A stretch of 6,759 nucleotides of DNA. Origin: Rickettsiales bacterium (lineage in GTDB: Bacteria; Pseudomonadota; Alphaproteobacteria; Rickettsiales; UBA3002). A program made the position numbers and the translations under genes. The stretch covers positions 1 through 6,759 of the forward strand of contig PBPD01000034.1 in assembly GCA_002725445.1 (NCBI GenBank), in the 5' to 3' direction. Below the pieces are notes generated by a model that saw only the letters and a list, made by a program, of their open reading frames with translations, ran no database searches and had not been told where the DNA came from. Positions 1-5,939 of the stretch are shown here, in pieces; positions within the stretch are counted from its first letter, which is position 1; every line of letters starts with the position of its first letter.

Positions 1-654
1 AAAGTATTTGGCGATCACGAAATTGAAGACGGCACCATCAAAGGCTTCATTCTGGAACGCGGTATGGATGGCTTGGAAACGCCTAAGCTGGAAGGCAAGC
101 TCTCGCTGCGCGCGTCTACCACGGGTATGATCATGATGGATGACGTGTTTGTGCCAGCAGAGAATATGCTGCCAGACGTGCAAGGCCTGAAAGGCCCGTT
201 CAGCTGCCTGAACAAAGCACGTTATGGCATTGGCTGGGGCACGCTAGGTGCGGCGGAGTCTTGCTTTGAGACCGCACGCAGCTATGTGATGGAGCGCCAG
301 CAATTTGGTCGCCCGCTGGCCTCTAACCAGCTGATTCAAAAGAAACTAACTGATATGATGGTCGATATTTCGCTTGGTCTGCAAGCCTGCTTGCGCGTAG
401 GGCGCCTGATCGATGAAGGCAACTGGTCGCCTGAAATGATCTCGCTGATTAAGCGTAACTCGGCAGGTAAGGCGCTGGATATTGCACGCACCGCACGCGA
501 CATGTTGGGCGGCAATGGCATATCCGACGAATATCATGTGATGCGCCATATGGTGAATCTGGAAGCCGTGAACACCTATGAAGGGACACACGACATTCAC
601 GCGTTGATCTTGGGACGCGCGATCACCGGCATTCAGGCATTTAGCGGTGCATAA
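1..654 (+). CDS. gcdH: Glutaryl-CoA dehydrogenase, C-terminal part (5' end outside window)
   Basis: This is the last 217 codons of an acyl-CoA dehydrogenase family flavoenzyme; the reading frame is open from base 1, so the start lies upstream of the window. Glutaryl-CoA dehydrogenase oxidises and decarboxylates glutaryl-CoA to crotonyl-CoA and CO2 in lysine and tryptophan degradation, using FAD and passing electrons to ETF in the cytoplasm. Seen: the GKLSLRAS and GLKGPFSCLNKARYGI segments of the middle and C-terminal domains, the QFGRPLASNQLIQKKL helix, the GGNGISDEYHVMRHMVNLE segment, and the terminal TYEGTHDIHALILGRAITG. The Glu in TYEGT (codon at 580-582) is at the position of the catalytic base in this family. 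The HDIHALILGR ending is typical of the glutaryl-specific branch rather than short-chain acyl-CoA dehydrogenases. There are 52 bases to the next gene, with no clear terminator, so read-through into hisN is possible. Confidence 0.93.
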   Translation, partial: KVFGDHEIEDGTIKGFILERGMDGLETPKLEGKLSLRASTTGMIMMDDVFVPAENMLPDVQGLKGPFSCLNKARYGIGWGTLGAAESCFETARSYVMERQQFGRPLASNQLIQKKLTDMMVDISLGLQACLRVGRLIDEGNWSPEMISLIKRNSAGKALDIARTARDMLGGNGISDEYHVMRHMVNLEAVNTYEGTHDIHALILGRAITGIQAFSGA

Positions 655-706
655 GCAGCTATAAAAACTTGATAATCACCACCTTCCAGCTTACAGATGC
701 AATGCT

Positions 707-1480
707 ATGAATGAGCATTATATAGATTTGGCGCATCGTCTGGCGTCTACCGCTAGCGACATCACTCTGCAATATTTCCGCAAAGACGGGCTGCAGGTCG
801 ATAGCAAGGCAGACAGCTCGCCCGTTACCAAGGCCGACCGTCAGGCCGAGTCTGCCATGCGCGCGCTCATTCGCGAGCGTTTCCCAGATCATGGTATTTT
901 TGGCGAGGAGCACGGCACGCATAATGGCGATGCGGAATATATGTGGATTCTTGACCCGATAGATGGCACACGCGCCTTTATCGATGGGCGCGACACATTC
1001 ACAACGCTCATTGCGTTATGTCATCACAATGTGCCTGTGCTTGGACTAATTGACCAACCTGTGCGTAAAGAGCGCTGGCTGGGCATAAAAGACTCCCCCA
1101 CTTTGCTGAACGGCCAGCCAGTAAATGCGCGTAGCAAACCGCTGGAAGAGGCCGTGATTGCCACCACTGGCACGCAGTATTTCTCTAAAGACGAAAACGC
1201 GCATTATCAACGTGTCGCACAAGCCTGTGCACAGGAAATCAATGGGCAGGATGCTTATGCCTACGCACAATTAGCCAGCGGCCGCATCGATTTGGTGATC
1301 GAAGCCAACTTAAAACCTTATGATTTTTGTGCGCTCGTACCCGTGCTGGAAGGCGCTGGCGCTATTGTGACCGACTGGCACGATCAGTCGGTTAACCTGC
1401 TTAGCGATGGCACAATGCTGGTAGCAGGCGATAAAACACTTCACAACACCGCCTTTGCTCTGCTACATACCGTCGCCTGA
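707..1480 (+). CDS. hisN: Histidinol-phosphatase, inositol monophosphatase family (HisN type)
   Basis: A 257-residue, full-length member of the Mg2+-dependent inositol monophosphatase superfamily. The likely reaction is L-histidinol phosphate to histidinol, the penultimate step of histidine synthesis, in the cytoplasm. Seen: SPVTKAD (residues 39-45), the metal-binding GEE (66-68), the signature WILDPIDGTRAF (80-91, Asp83 and Asp86 as expected metal ligands), and the C-terminal LKPYDFCALVPVLEGAGAIVTDW (from residue 202, Asp206 as third ligand Asp). The LKPYD...VPVLEGAGG-like block resembles HisN proteins of alphaproteobacteria and actinobacteria more than generic SuhB or CysQ. The start ATG at 707 has no good Shine-Dalgarno. 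The stop codon overlaps the trmFO start. Substrate specificity is inferred from motif resemblance; inositol monophosphatase or another sugar phosphatase remains possible. Confidence 0.85.
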   Translation: MNEHYIDLAHRLASTASDITLQYFRKDGLQVDSKADSSPVTKADRQAESAMRALIRERFPDHGIFGEEHGTHNGDAEYMWILDPIDGTRAFIDGRDTFTTLIALCHHNVPVLGLIDQPVRKERWLGIKDSPTLLNGQPVNARSKPLEEAVIATTGTQYFSKDENAHYQRVAQACAQEINGQDAYAYAQLASGRIDLVIEANLKPYDFCALVPVLEGAGAIVTDWHDQSVNLLSDGTMLVAGDKTLHNTAFALLHTVA

Positions 1481-1482
1481 TG
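1478..1482 (+). promoter_or_regulatory. TGATG stop-start overlap (hisN/trmFO translational coupling)
   Basis: The hisN stop TGA (1478-1480) and the trmFO start ATG (1480-1482) share one A. The bases just upstream (ctacataccgtcgcc) hold no Shine-Dalgarno-like purine run, so initiation of trmFO most likely depends on ribosomes terminating on hisN. The overlap is seen directly; the coupling is inference. Confidence 0.7.
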
Positions 1483-2835
1483 ACAGATAACATATTACAC
1501 ATAATCGGTAGCGGACTGGCAGGCAGCGAAGCCGCGTGGCAAGCTGCAGAGGCTGGCATGCAGGTGGTGCTGCACGAAATGCGCCCCAACCGCGCCACAC
1601 ACGCCCACCAGACCGACAAAAGCGCCGAGCTGGTATGCTCCAACTCCTTTCGTTCCGACGATGCAACACGCAGCGCCATTGGCCTGCTGCATGAGGAAAT
1701 GCGACGCTGCAACTCGTTGATTCTGCGCTGTGGCGATGCCAACAAAGTGCCGGCTGGCGGCGCACTGGCCGTTGACCGCGAATTATTTGCCGAAGCAGTC
1801 ACCGAGCAATTACAGAACCATCCTAATATTACGATTGAGCGTGAAGAAATCACCGAACTGCCCGATGCTAGCTGGGGCCAGGTGATTGTGGCAACAGGCC
1901 CCCTCACCTCCGAGTCGCTGACAGCCAGCATTCTGAAACATACCGGCGAAGAATACCTTGCCTTCTTCGATGCGATTGCACCGATCATCTACAAAGAGAG
2001 CATCGATTTTGACAAAGCATGGTTTCAGTCGCGCTACGATAAGCCCGGCCCCGGCGGCACGGGCAAGGATTATATCAACTGCCCCATGACCAAAGAGCAG
2101 TATTACGCCTTTATCGATGCGTTGATTGACGGTGATAAAACGGAATTTAAAGATTGGGAAAAGGACACGCCTTATTTCGAAGGCTGCCTACCGATCGAAG
2201 TAATGGCCGAGCGTGGACGTGAAACACTGGCTTACGGACCGATGAAGCCCGTAGGGCTAACCAACCCACACAACCCCGAGGAAAAACCATACGCCGTGGT
2301 ACAGCTGCGTCAGGACAATAAACTCGGCACATTGTATAATATGGTAGGATTTCAGACCAAATTGAAATGGGGCGCCCAGAAAGAAATCTTCTCTACCATT
2401 CCGGGGCTGGAAAATGCTGAATTTGCCCGACTTGGCGGCATCCATCGCAACACATTCATCAACAGCCCGCGCCTGCTGGATGGCACGCTGCGCCTTAAAT
2501 CCGCACCGCATATTCGCTTTGCCGGACAAATCACCGGTGTGGAAGGCTATGTTGAAAGCGCTGCCTGCGGCTTAATGGCAGGGCGTTTTGCCGCTCAGCA
2601 AGCAATGCAGCATGCGGATATTACTGTGCCTGCCGCTTCCACCGCACTGGGCGCGTTGCTGAATCATATCACCGGTGGTGCGGACAGCCAAAGCTTCCAG
2701 CCAATGAATGTGAATTTTGGATTATTCCCTCCACTGGAAGGAAAAGTGCATAAGAAAGAACGCCCACAGCGTTATTGCCAGCGCGCGCTGGACGATATTA
2801 TGCCTTGGGCAGGATCAGACGCGAAAGCAGCCTAG
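1480..2835 (+). CDS. trmFO: TrmFO, folate- and FAD-dependent tRNA (uracil-54-C5) methyltransferase
   Basis: A 451-residue protein, normal length for TrmFO. It makes ribothymidine at position 54 of the tRNA T-loop using methylenetetrahydrofolate as carbon donor and reduced FAD/NAD(P)H, in place of the SAM-dependent TrmA. Seen: an N-terminal dinucleotide-binding IIGSGLAGSEAAW (residues 8-20), ELVCSNSFRSD with Cys53, GKDYINCPMTKEQYYAF (195-211), FEGCLPIEVMAERG with Cys236, FAGQITGVEGYVES near the C-terminal FAD site, and NVNFGLFPPLEGKVHKKER. The two Cys sit in the contexts of Cys53 and Cys226 of the Bacillus subtilis enzyme, which are implicated in flavin and RNA chemistry. The start ATG shares its A with the TGA of hisN, with no obvious Shine-Dalgarno of its own, so translation is probably coupled to hisN. 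The gene converges on the small gene at 2849-2971, 13 bases away. Confidence 0.97.
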   Translation: MTDNILHIIGSGLAGSEAAWQAAEAGMQVVLHEMRPNRATHAHQTDKSAELVCSNSFRSDDATRSAIGLLHEEMRRCNSLILRCGDANKVPAGGALAVDRELFAEAVTEQLQNHPNITIEREEITELPDASWGQVIVATGPLTSESLTASILKHTGEEYLAFFDAIAPIIYKESIDFDKAWFQSRYDKPGPGGTGKDYINCPMTKEQYYAFIDALIDGDKTEFKDWEKDTPYFEGCLPIEVMAERGRETLAYGPMKPVGLTNPHNPEEKPYAVVQLRQDNKLGTLYNMVGFQTKLKWGAQKEIFSTIPGLENAEFARLGGIHRNTFINSPRLLDGTLRLKSAPHIRFAGQITGVEGYVESAACGLMAGRFAAQQAMQHADITVPAASTALGALLNHITGGADSQSFQPMNVNFGLFPPLEGKVHKKERPQRYCQRALDDIMPWAGSDAKAA

Positions 2836-2848
2836 CAATTTATGGCTG

Positions 2849-2971
2849 TTACACCATCACCGACAACATAATCAGCTGCATGCCTAAAATGGCCGCCATG
2901 CTGATGTAAACGATGCGGGCATCATCCTGATACATTTGCTTGAGAAGACGTTTCCAAACTGGAGACTTCAT
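2849..2971 (-). CDS. Probable small single-span membrane protein, 40 aa (or 45 aa)
   Basis: An open frame on the minus strand from ATG at 2971 to TAA at 2849-2851 encodes 40 residues. It begins with a basic, amphipathic N-terminus (MKSPVWKRLLKQMYQDDAR) and ends in about 21 uninterrupted hydrophobic residues (IVYISMAAILGMQLIMLSVMV). This gives an N-in single transmembrane helix by the positive-inside rule. An in-frame ATG at 2984-2986 would add five residues (MARII); neither start has a strong Shine-Dalgarno. It lies between trmFO and the NDUFAF6-like gene, on the same strand as the latter and 73 bases downstream of its stop, so it may be the last gene of that transcript or have its own promoter (a perfect TTGACA lies at 3035-3040, minus strand). 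I do not recognise a family. A chance open frame is possible, but the clean basic-then-hydrophobic layout that fills most of an otherwise empty gap favours a real gene. Confidence 0.5.
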   Translation of the reverse strand: MKSPVWKRLLKQMYQDDARIVYISMAAILGMQLIMLSVMV

Positions 2972-3012
2972 GATTATTCTTGCCATTCTTTTTTATGTTT
3001 TATTGGTATCAA

Positions 3013-3040
3013 AGCCTAGTAATTTACTCGGCCTTGTCAA
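3013..3040 (-). promoter_or_regulatory. Weak promoter candidate for the small membrane protein gene
   Basis: On the minus strand a perfect TTGACA (3040 down to 3035) is followed, after 16 bases, by TAGGCT (3018 to 3013), a poor -10 with three of six consensus matches. It would place a start near 3006, about 20 to 35 bases before the two candidate ATGs of the small gene. The same stretch contains GCC-AGT...ACT-GGC dyad symmetry (3014-3032) that could instead be a weak hairpin after the NDUFAF6-like gene. Confidence 0.25.
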
Positions 3041-3044
3041 CCAC

Positions 3045-3809
3045 CTAACGGCGTGTGAGCGCGTTTTTAATGCTCCACCAGCTCATATAGCAAGGTAGCA
3101 TGCGGCTTTGCGCCTTATTCGCAATTGCAGCAAGATTACCACTATAACACGAGCAAACACTATCATTAAACGCGCTCAGGTTGATTTGCAGCAAAAGATA
3201 GCGTTGCGCCTTATCTAATCCCGCTGCTTTTTTATACGCTTGTTCGAGCCATTCCCTGCACCAGCTGCGCAATTGCGCGGCGCGCATTTCGTCACCACTT
3301 AGCAGCGCCTGCATCATCAAGCCGCTTGCACCGTAAGCTAAGCCAATGCCCACCATAGCGGGTGTATCTTCGGCGCATTGCACCGCCGCCATCGCATGGT
3401 TAAGCGCCCCTGCGGTGTGAGCAATAAAATGCTCCACTTGCTGTCTGTTACTCCAGTCTATTACTTGCTCTGCTTCGTCAGCGCGCGCCTCGATCATGCT
3501 ATGCAAACTTGCGAAATCAAGGCGACCAGCGGCATGCAAAGCGGCTAGTTCCTCTACCACCGCATGCTCTCGTACCTTTACGCCACGTTCGATTTCCTGC
3601 AATGCATCGCGCCACCACTGCAGACGAATAGCCGCAGTAATAGGCTCGGACGCCGTATCGGGCACGCGCGCAATCTCTATGTTGAAAGCCAGCAGGCTCA
3701 GCAATGCACTGCGCGCCGATGCCGGGGCGAATAAAACCGTACAAAAACGGGGGTAATCATACCGTCGTACGAATTCTGTAATATAGGCTATATTATCCTG
3801 ATGTTGCAT
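3045..3809 (-). CDS. NDUFAF6-like protein, squalene/phytoene synthase fold without catalytic Asp motifs
   Basis: A 254-residue protein of the squalene/phytoene synthase superfamily. Seen: RYDYPRF (residues 16-22), LFAPASARSALLSLLAFNIEIARVPDTASEP (26-56, the region of the first Asp-rich motif) and IRLQWWRDAL (61-70). True synthases carry a DxxxD-type motif in the first helix and a second Asp-rich motif downstream; here the first position reads AFNIEIARV and no second DxxxD or GRxYLP-like segment is visible. These features match the NDUFAF6 branch, whose mitochondrial member is a complex I assembly factor, rather than HpnC, HpnD or CrtB. It is somewhat shorter than human NDUFAF6 (about 330 residues). 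The start at 3809 is the only ATG that keeps the conserved N-terminus, but it lacks a clear Shine-Dalgarno. It is divergent from hpnE with 29 bases between start codons. A role in respiratory complex assembly is inference; databases often label such genes phytoene synthase. Confidence 0.8.
   Translation of the reverse strand: MQHQDNIAYITEFVRRYDYPRFCTVLFAPASARSALLSLLAFNIEIARVPDTASEPITAAIRLQWWRDALQEIERGVKVREHAVVEELAALHAAGRLDFASLHSMIEARADEAEQVIDWSNRQQVEHFIAHTAGALNHAMAAVQCAEDTPAMVGIGLAYGASGLMMQALLSGDEMRAAQLRSWCREWLEQAYKKAAGLDKAQRYLLLQINLSAFNDSVCSCYSGNLAAIANKAQSRMLPCYMSWWSIKNALTRR
3779..3795. promoter_or_regulatory. Perfect 17-bp palindrome at the divergent hpnE / NDUFAF6-like junction (possible operator)
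   Basis: TAATATAG-G-CTATATTA: two perfect 8-base arms around a single G. It lies 43 bases upstream of the preferred hpnE ATG and inside codons 5 to 11 of the minus-strand NDUFAF6-like gene. Both strands contain TATATT, so it also offers a -10-like hexamer in each direction (3789-3794 on the plus strand), though no good -35 is visible at the expected distance. A dimeric regulator site is possible; I do not recognise the motif. Confidence 0.35.
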
Positions 3810-3823
3810 GCTACATGACTAGC

Positions 3824-3828
3824 AGGAG
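3824..3828 (+). promoter_or_regulatory. Shine-Dalgarno AGGAG deciding the hpnE start
   Basis: AGGAG ends ten bases before the ATG at 3839. It lies inside the longer reading that would start at the in-frame ATG at 3815, which has no such site. It therefore favours 3839 as the start. Confidence 0.6.
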
Positions 3829-3838
3829 CGACCCTAAA

Positions 3839-5053
3839 ATGCCATCCTCAACACACCCGAATATTCATATCATTGGTGCAGGGCTAGCAGGCCTCAGCGC
3901 AGCTGTGGCATTGGTGCAGGCAGGCCACCATGTATGCCTGTATGAAGCCAGCGCACGCGCGGGCGGGCGTTGCCGCTCTTATCACGATGCCAAGCTGGAT
4001 TGCATGCTAGACAATGGCAACCACCTGCTCATCAAGGCGAATCGTGCAGTTTGGGATTATCTTGCGCGCATAGATGCGGAGGATACGCTGTGCGCTATTG
4101 GCAATAGCTATCCTATGATGGATCTGGCACATGGCCAGCGCTGGACGGTACGCCCACCATGCCTGCCAAGCTCGGTAGAAGATCTAAAACTTATGCTGGG
4201 CTTACTACGCCCCAAGGAACAGCGCACCGTAGCAGAGCTTAAGGGCACCGACGGGTTGCTCTATGAACGGGTGATTAAACCGCTATGTATTTCGGCACTC
4301 AACACACAGCCAGAAGATGCCTCAGCCGCTATGCTGGCGCATGTTATAAAGCGAGCCTTTGTCTGGCCTGGCAACGCGCACGCATTTGTACCCAAGGTGA
4401 ATTTGCATGAGAGTTTCGTTGCCCCTGCCCTCACCTTATTGCAAGAGGCTGGCACCCATATCTATTACCGCAAGAGCATAAAACGCCTGCATCACGACGC
4501 CGCGCGCATCACCCAACTGCAGATTGCCGATGCGAGCCGTAAAGTCAGCGAGCAGCAATGCGTACTGCTTGCCACACCTGCCATCAATGCGCAGGAATTA
4601 TGGCCAGAGCTTGCAATACCTGAAACGTATGAAACCATTGTGAATGTGCATTATAAATGCGACGCGCCTGCTGGCAGCCCTTCTTTAGTGGGGATGATTG
4701 GGGGCCAGACAGACTGGGTGTTTGTCAAACAAGGCATTGTAAGCACCACCACCAGCGCGGCCAATCACTTGCACACGCAAAGCGCCGAGGCCATTGCCGA
4801 GCAATGCTGGCAGGATGTGAGCCGCGCATTGGCCATCGATAGCCCTATGCCCGCTCACCGGGTGATACGCGAAAAACGCGCGACCTTTGCCTGCACCACG
4901 CAATTAGACGGCAAACGCCCATCCATCACCACACGGATGGATAATTTATTCATTGCTGGAGATTATACTGATACAGGCTTGCCGGCAACGATGGAAAGCG
5001 CGGTGCAGTCTGGCTTGGACGCTGCTCAAGCAATTACCGATTTTTACGGGTAA
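3839..5053 (+). CDS. hpnE: Hydroxysqualene dehydroxylase HpnE (FAD-dependent amine-oxidase fold)
   Basis: A 404-residue flavoprotein (412 if started at 3815). HpnE reduces hydroxysqualene to squalene, the last step of the bacterial HpnC-HpnD-HpnE route from farnesyl diphosphate that feeds hopanoid synthesis. Seen: Rossmann IIGAGLAGLSAA (residues 11-22), Glu36 at the end of the second strand for FAD ribose binding, GGRCRS (42-47), the HpnE-typical DNGNHLL (58-64), and the C-terminal FAD motif LFIAGDYTDTGLPATMESAVQSG. The start at 3839 is chosen for the AGGAG ten bases upstream. It is divergent from the NDUFAF6-like gene and followed 74 bases later by sodB on the same strand. No hpnC, hpnD or shc is in the window, so the gene is separated from its usual pathway partners. 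Another desaturase-like amine oxidase is the alternative, but the DNGxHLL and TGLPATMESAV pairing fits HpnE well. Confidence 0.88.
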   Translation: MPSSTHPNIHIIGAGLAGLSAAVALVQAGHHVCLYEASARAGGRCRSYHDAKLDCMLDNGNHLLIKANRAVWDYLARIDAEDTLCAIGNSYPMMDLAHGQRWTVRPPCLPSSVEDLKLMLGLLRPKEQRTVAELKGTDGLLYERVIKPLCISALNTQPEDASAAMLAHVIKRAFVWPGNAHAFVPKVNLHESFVAPALTLLQEAGTHIYYRKSIKRLHHDAARITQLQIADASRKVSEQQCVLLATPAINAQELWPELAIPETYETIVNVHYKCDAPAGSPSLVGMIGGQTDWVFVKQGIVSTTTSAANHLHTQSAEAIAEQCWQDVSRALAIDSPMPAHRVIREKRATFACTTQLDGKRPSITTRMDNLFIAGDYTDTGLPATMESAVQSGLDAAQAITDFYG

Positions 5054-5058
5054 TTTAT

Positions 5059-5086
5059 TTGAAATTCGCGGCTCAGCCACTACATT
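5059..5086 (+). promoter_or_regulatory. Candidate sodB promoter
   Basis: TTGAAA (5059-5064) and TACATT (5081-5086) are separated by 16 bases, five and four matches to the sigma-70-type consensus. Transcription would begin near 5093, downstream of the possible TTG start at 5059 and upstream of the ATG at 5128. This supports the ATG-initiated forms of the dismutase. Confidence 0.4.
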
Positions 5087-5127
5087 ACTACATAGCAGAA
5101 GCACGTATAACGAACACAAGGTTTTTA

Positions 5128-5859
5128 ATGCCCCTAACTCGACGTACTTTTTGTAAGACAGTGGCTATTTCGGCTGCCGCCGCAGCAACGCCCGTTATGT
5201 CTTATGCCGCAAACACGAAACCGCTAGAAGGAGCAAACAACATGGCTTTTACTTTACCTGACCTACCCTATGCATTGGACGCATTGGAGCCGCATATTTC
5301 GGCTAAAACACTGGAATTCCACCACGGCAAACACCATAACGCCTATGTAAGCAAGCTGAACGGCCTGATCGAAGGCACGGATTATGCTGGCTTGTCATTG
5401 GAAGAAATCATTATTAAATCCGAAAAAGAAGGCGAGCAAGGCATCTTCAATAATGCTGCGCAAGTGTGGAATCACACCTTCTACTGGAACAGCATGAAGC
5501 CACAAGGTGGCGGCACGCCATCGGGTGAGCTGGCTGAGAAAATCAGCGGTGCGTTTGGTTCGTTCGACGCGTTCAAAGAAGAATTCACCAATGCAGGCGC
5601 TACACAGTTTGGTAGTGGCTGGGCGTGGCTGGTGCTGAACAAAGCGGGCGAGCTGCAGGTGAAAAAGACGCTGAACGCAGAGAACCCAATGACAGAAGGT
5701 GATACCCCATTGCTAACCATGGATGTGTGGGAACATGCGTATTATCTGGACTATCAGAACCGCCGTCCGGACTATATGAATCACTTCCTGGACAATCTGG
5801 TGAACTGGGACTTTGTGGCAGAAAACCTGTCGCAGGCACAGGCGCAAAAAGCAGCCTAA
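5128..5859 (+). CDS. sodB: Iron superoxide dismutase with a Tat-type signal peptide and an internal start
   Basis: Converts superoxide to oxygen and hydrogen peroxide. From the ATG at 5128 the product is 243 residues; from the internal ATG at 5242 it is 205, the usual SodB length. In the short numbering the metal ligands are His27 (FHHGKHH), His78 (AAQVWNHTFYW), Asp161 and His165 (MDVWEHAYYLDY). Gln74 in AAQVWNH marks the Fe type. The 38-residue extension reads MPLTRRTFCKTVAISAAAAA followed by TPVMSYAANTKP: a twin-arginine TRRTFCK, a moderately hydrophobic Ala-rich stretch, and a likely cleavage site near SYA-A, as expected for Tat export of a folded metalloenzyme. The 5128 start has a modest AAGG (5118-5121); the 5242 start has AAGGAG. 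Both a periplasmic and a cytoplasmic form may be made. A reading from TTG at 5059 looks unlikely. An intrinsic terminator follows. Confidence 0.93.
   Translation: MPLTRRTFCKTVAISAAAAATPVMSYAANTKPLEGANNMAFTLPDLPYALDALEPHISAKTLEFHHGKHHNAYVSKLNGLIEGTDYAGLSLEEIIIKSEKEGEQGIFNNAAQVWNHTFYWNSMKPQGGGTPSGELAEKISGAFGSFDAFKEEFTNAGATQFGSGWAWLVLNKAGELQVKKTLNAENPMTEGDTPLLTMDVWEHAYYLDYQNRRPDYMNHFLDNLVNWDFVAENLSQAQAQKAA
5228..5233 (+). promoter_or_regulatory. Strong internal Shine-Dalgarno AAGGAG before the cytoplasmic SodB start
   Basis: AAGGAG lies eight bases upstream of the ATG at 5242, which begins MAFTLPDLPYALDAL, the normal N-terminus of cytoplasmic SodB. It is the best ribosome-binding site in the sodB region and sits inside the sequence that encodes the end of the signal peptide and the linker. 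Confidence 0.7.
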
Positions 5860-5885
5860 CCAGACGGTACAAGACGAAAAGAAAG

Positions 5886-5916
5886 CGGCGTTGCTTCATG
5901 GCAGCGCCGTTTTTTT
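5886..5916. terminator. Intrinsic terminator between convergent sodB and the Mth938-like gene
   Basis: A 9-bp stem (CGGCGTTGC at 5886-5894 with GCAGCGCCG at 5901-5909, one G-U wobble) and a six-base loop are followed by seven Ts. It ends 26 bases after the sodB stop begins its downstream spacer. The upstream A-rich run (aagacgaaaagaaa) gives a U-rich tail on the other strand, so it can also serve the minus-strand Mth938-like gene that ends at 5940. Confidence 0.88.
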
Positions 5917-5939
5917 ATGGTAGTTTTTTTAAGCCGTTA

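Noticed and set aside
1401..1988. A 195-codon open frame on the minus strand across the hisN/trmFO junction.
   Set aside because: It is antisense to strongly conserved hisN and trmFO coding sequence, its Ser- and Arg-rich, Cys-containing product resembles no family I know, and it has no start signals; it is a shadow frame.
2826..2850. A 7-bp stem (AGCAGCC / GGCTGTT, one G-U) at the trmFO stop as a terminator.
   Set aside because: The loop is 11 bases and no T run follows on either strand, so it is weak; it may help stop convergent transcription but I would not call it.
3014..3032. Dyad symmetry GCC-T-AGT-aattt-ACT-C-GGC as a terminator for the NDUFAF6-like gene.
   Set aside because: The stem is short with a mismatch and is followed on the minus strand by only three Ts; it overlaps a possible promoter spacer, so the role is undecided.
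3815..3838. In-frame ATG at 3815 as the hpnE start.
   Set aside because: No Shine-Dalgarno precedes it, and the AGGAG that serves the ATG at 3839 lies within the extra codons; the added eight residues are not part of the conserved fold. It cannot be fully excluded.
5059..5127. An upstream TTG start that would add 23 residues to SodB (MKFAAQPLHYYIAEARITNT...).
   Set aside because: It would bury the twin-arginine signal, has no Shine-Dalgarno, and overlaps a plausible promoter whose start point would be downstream.
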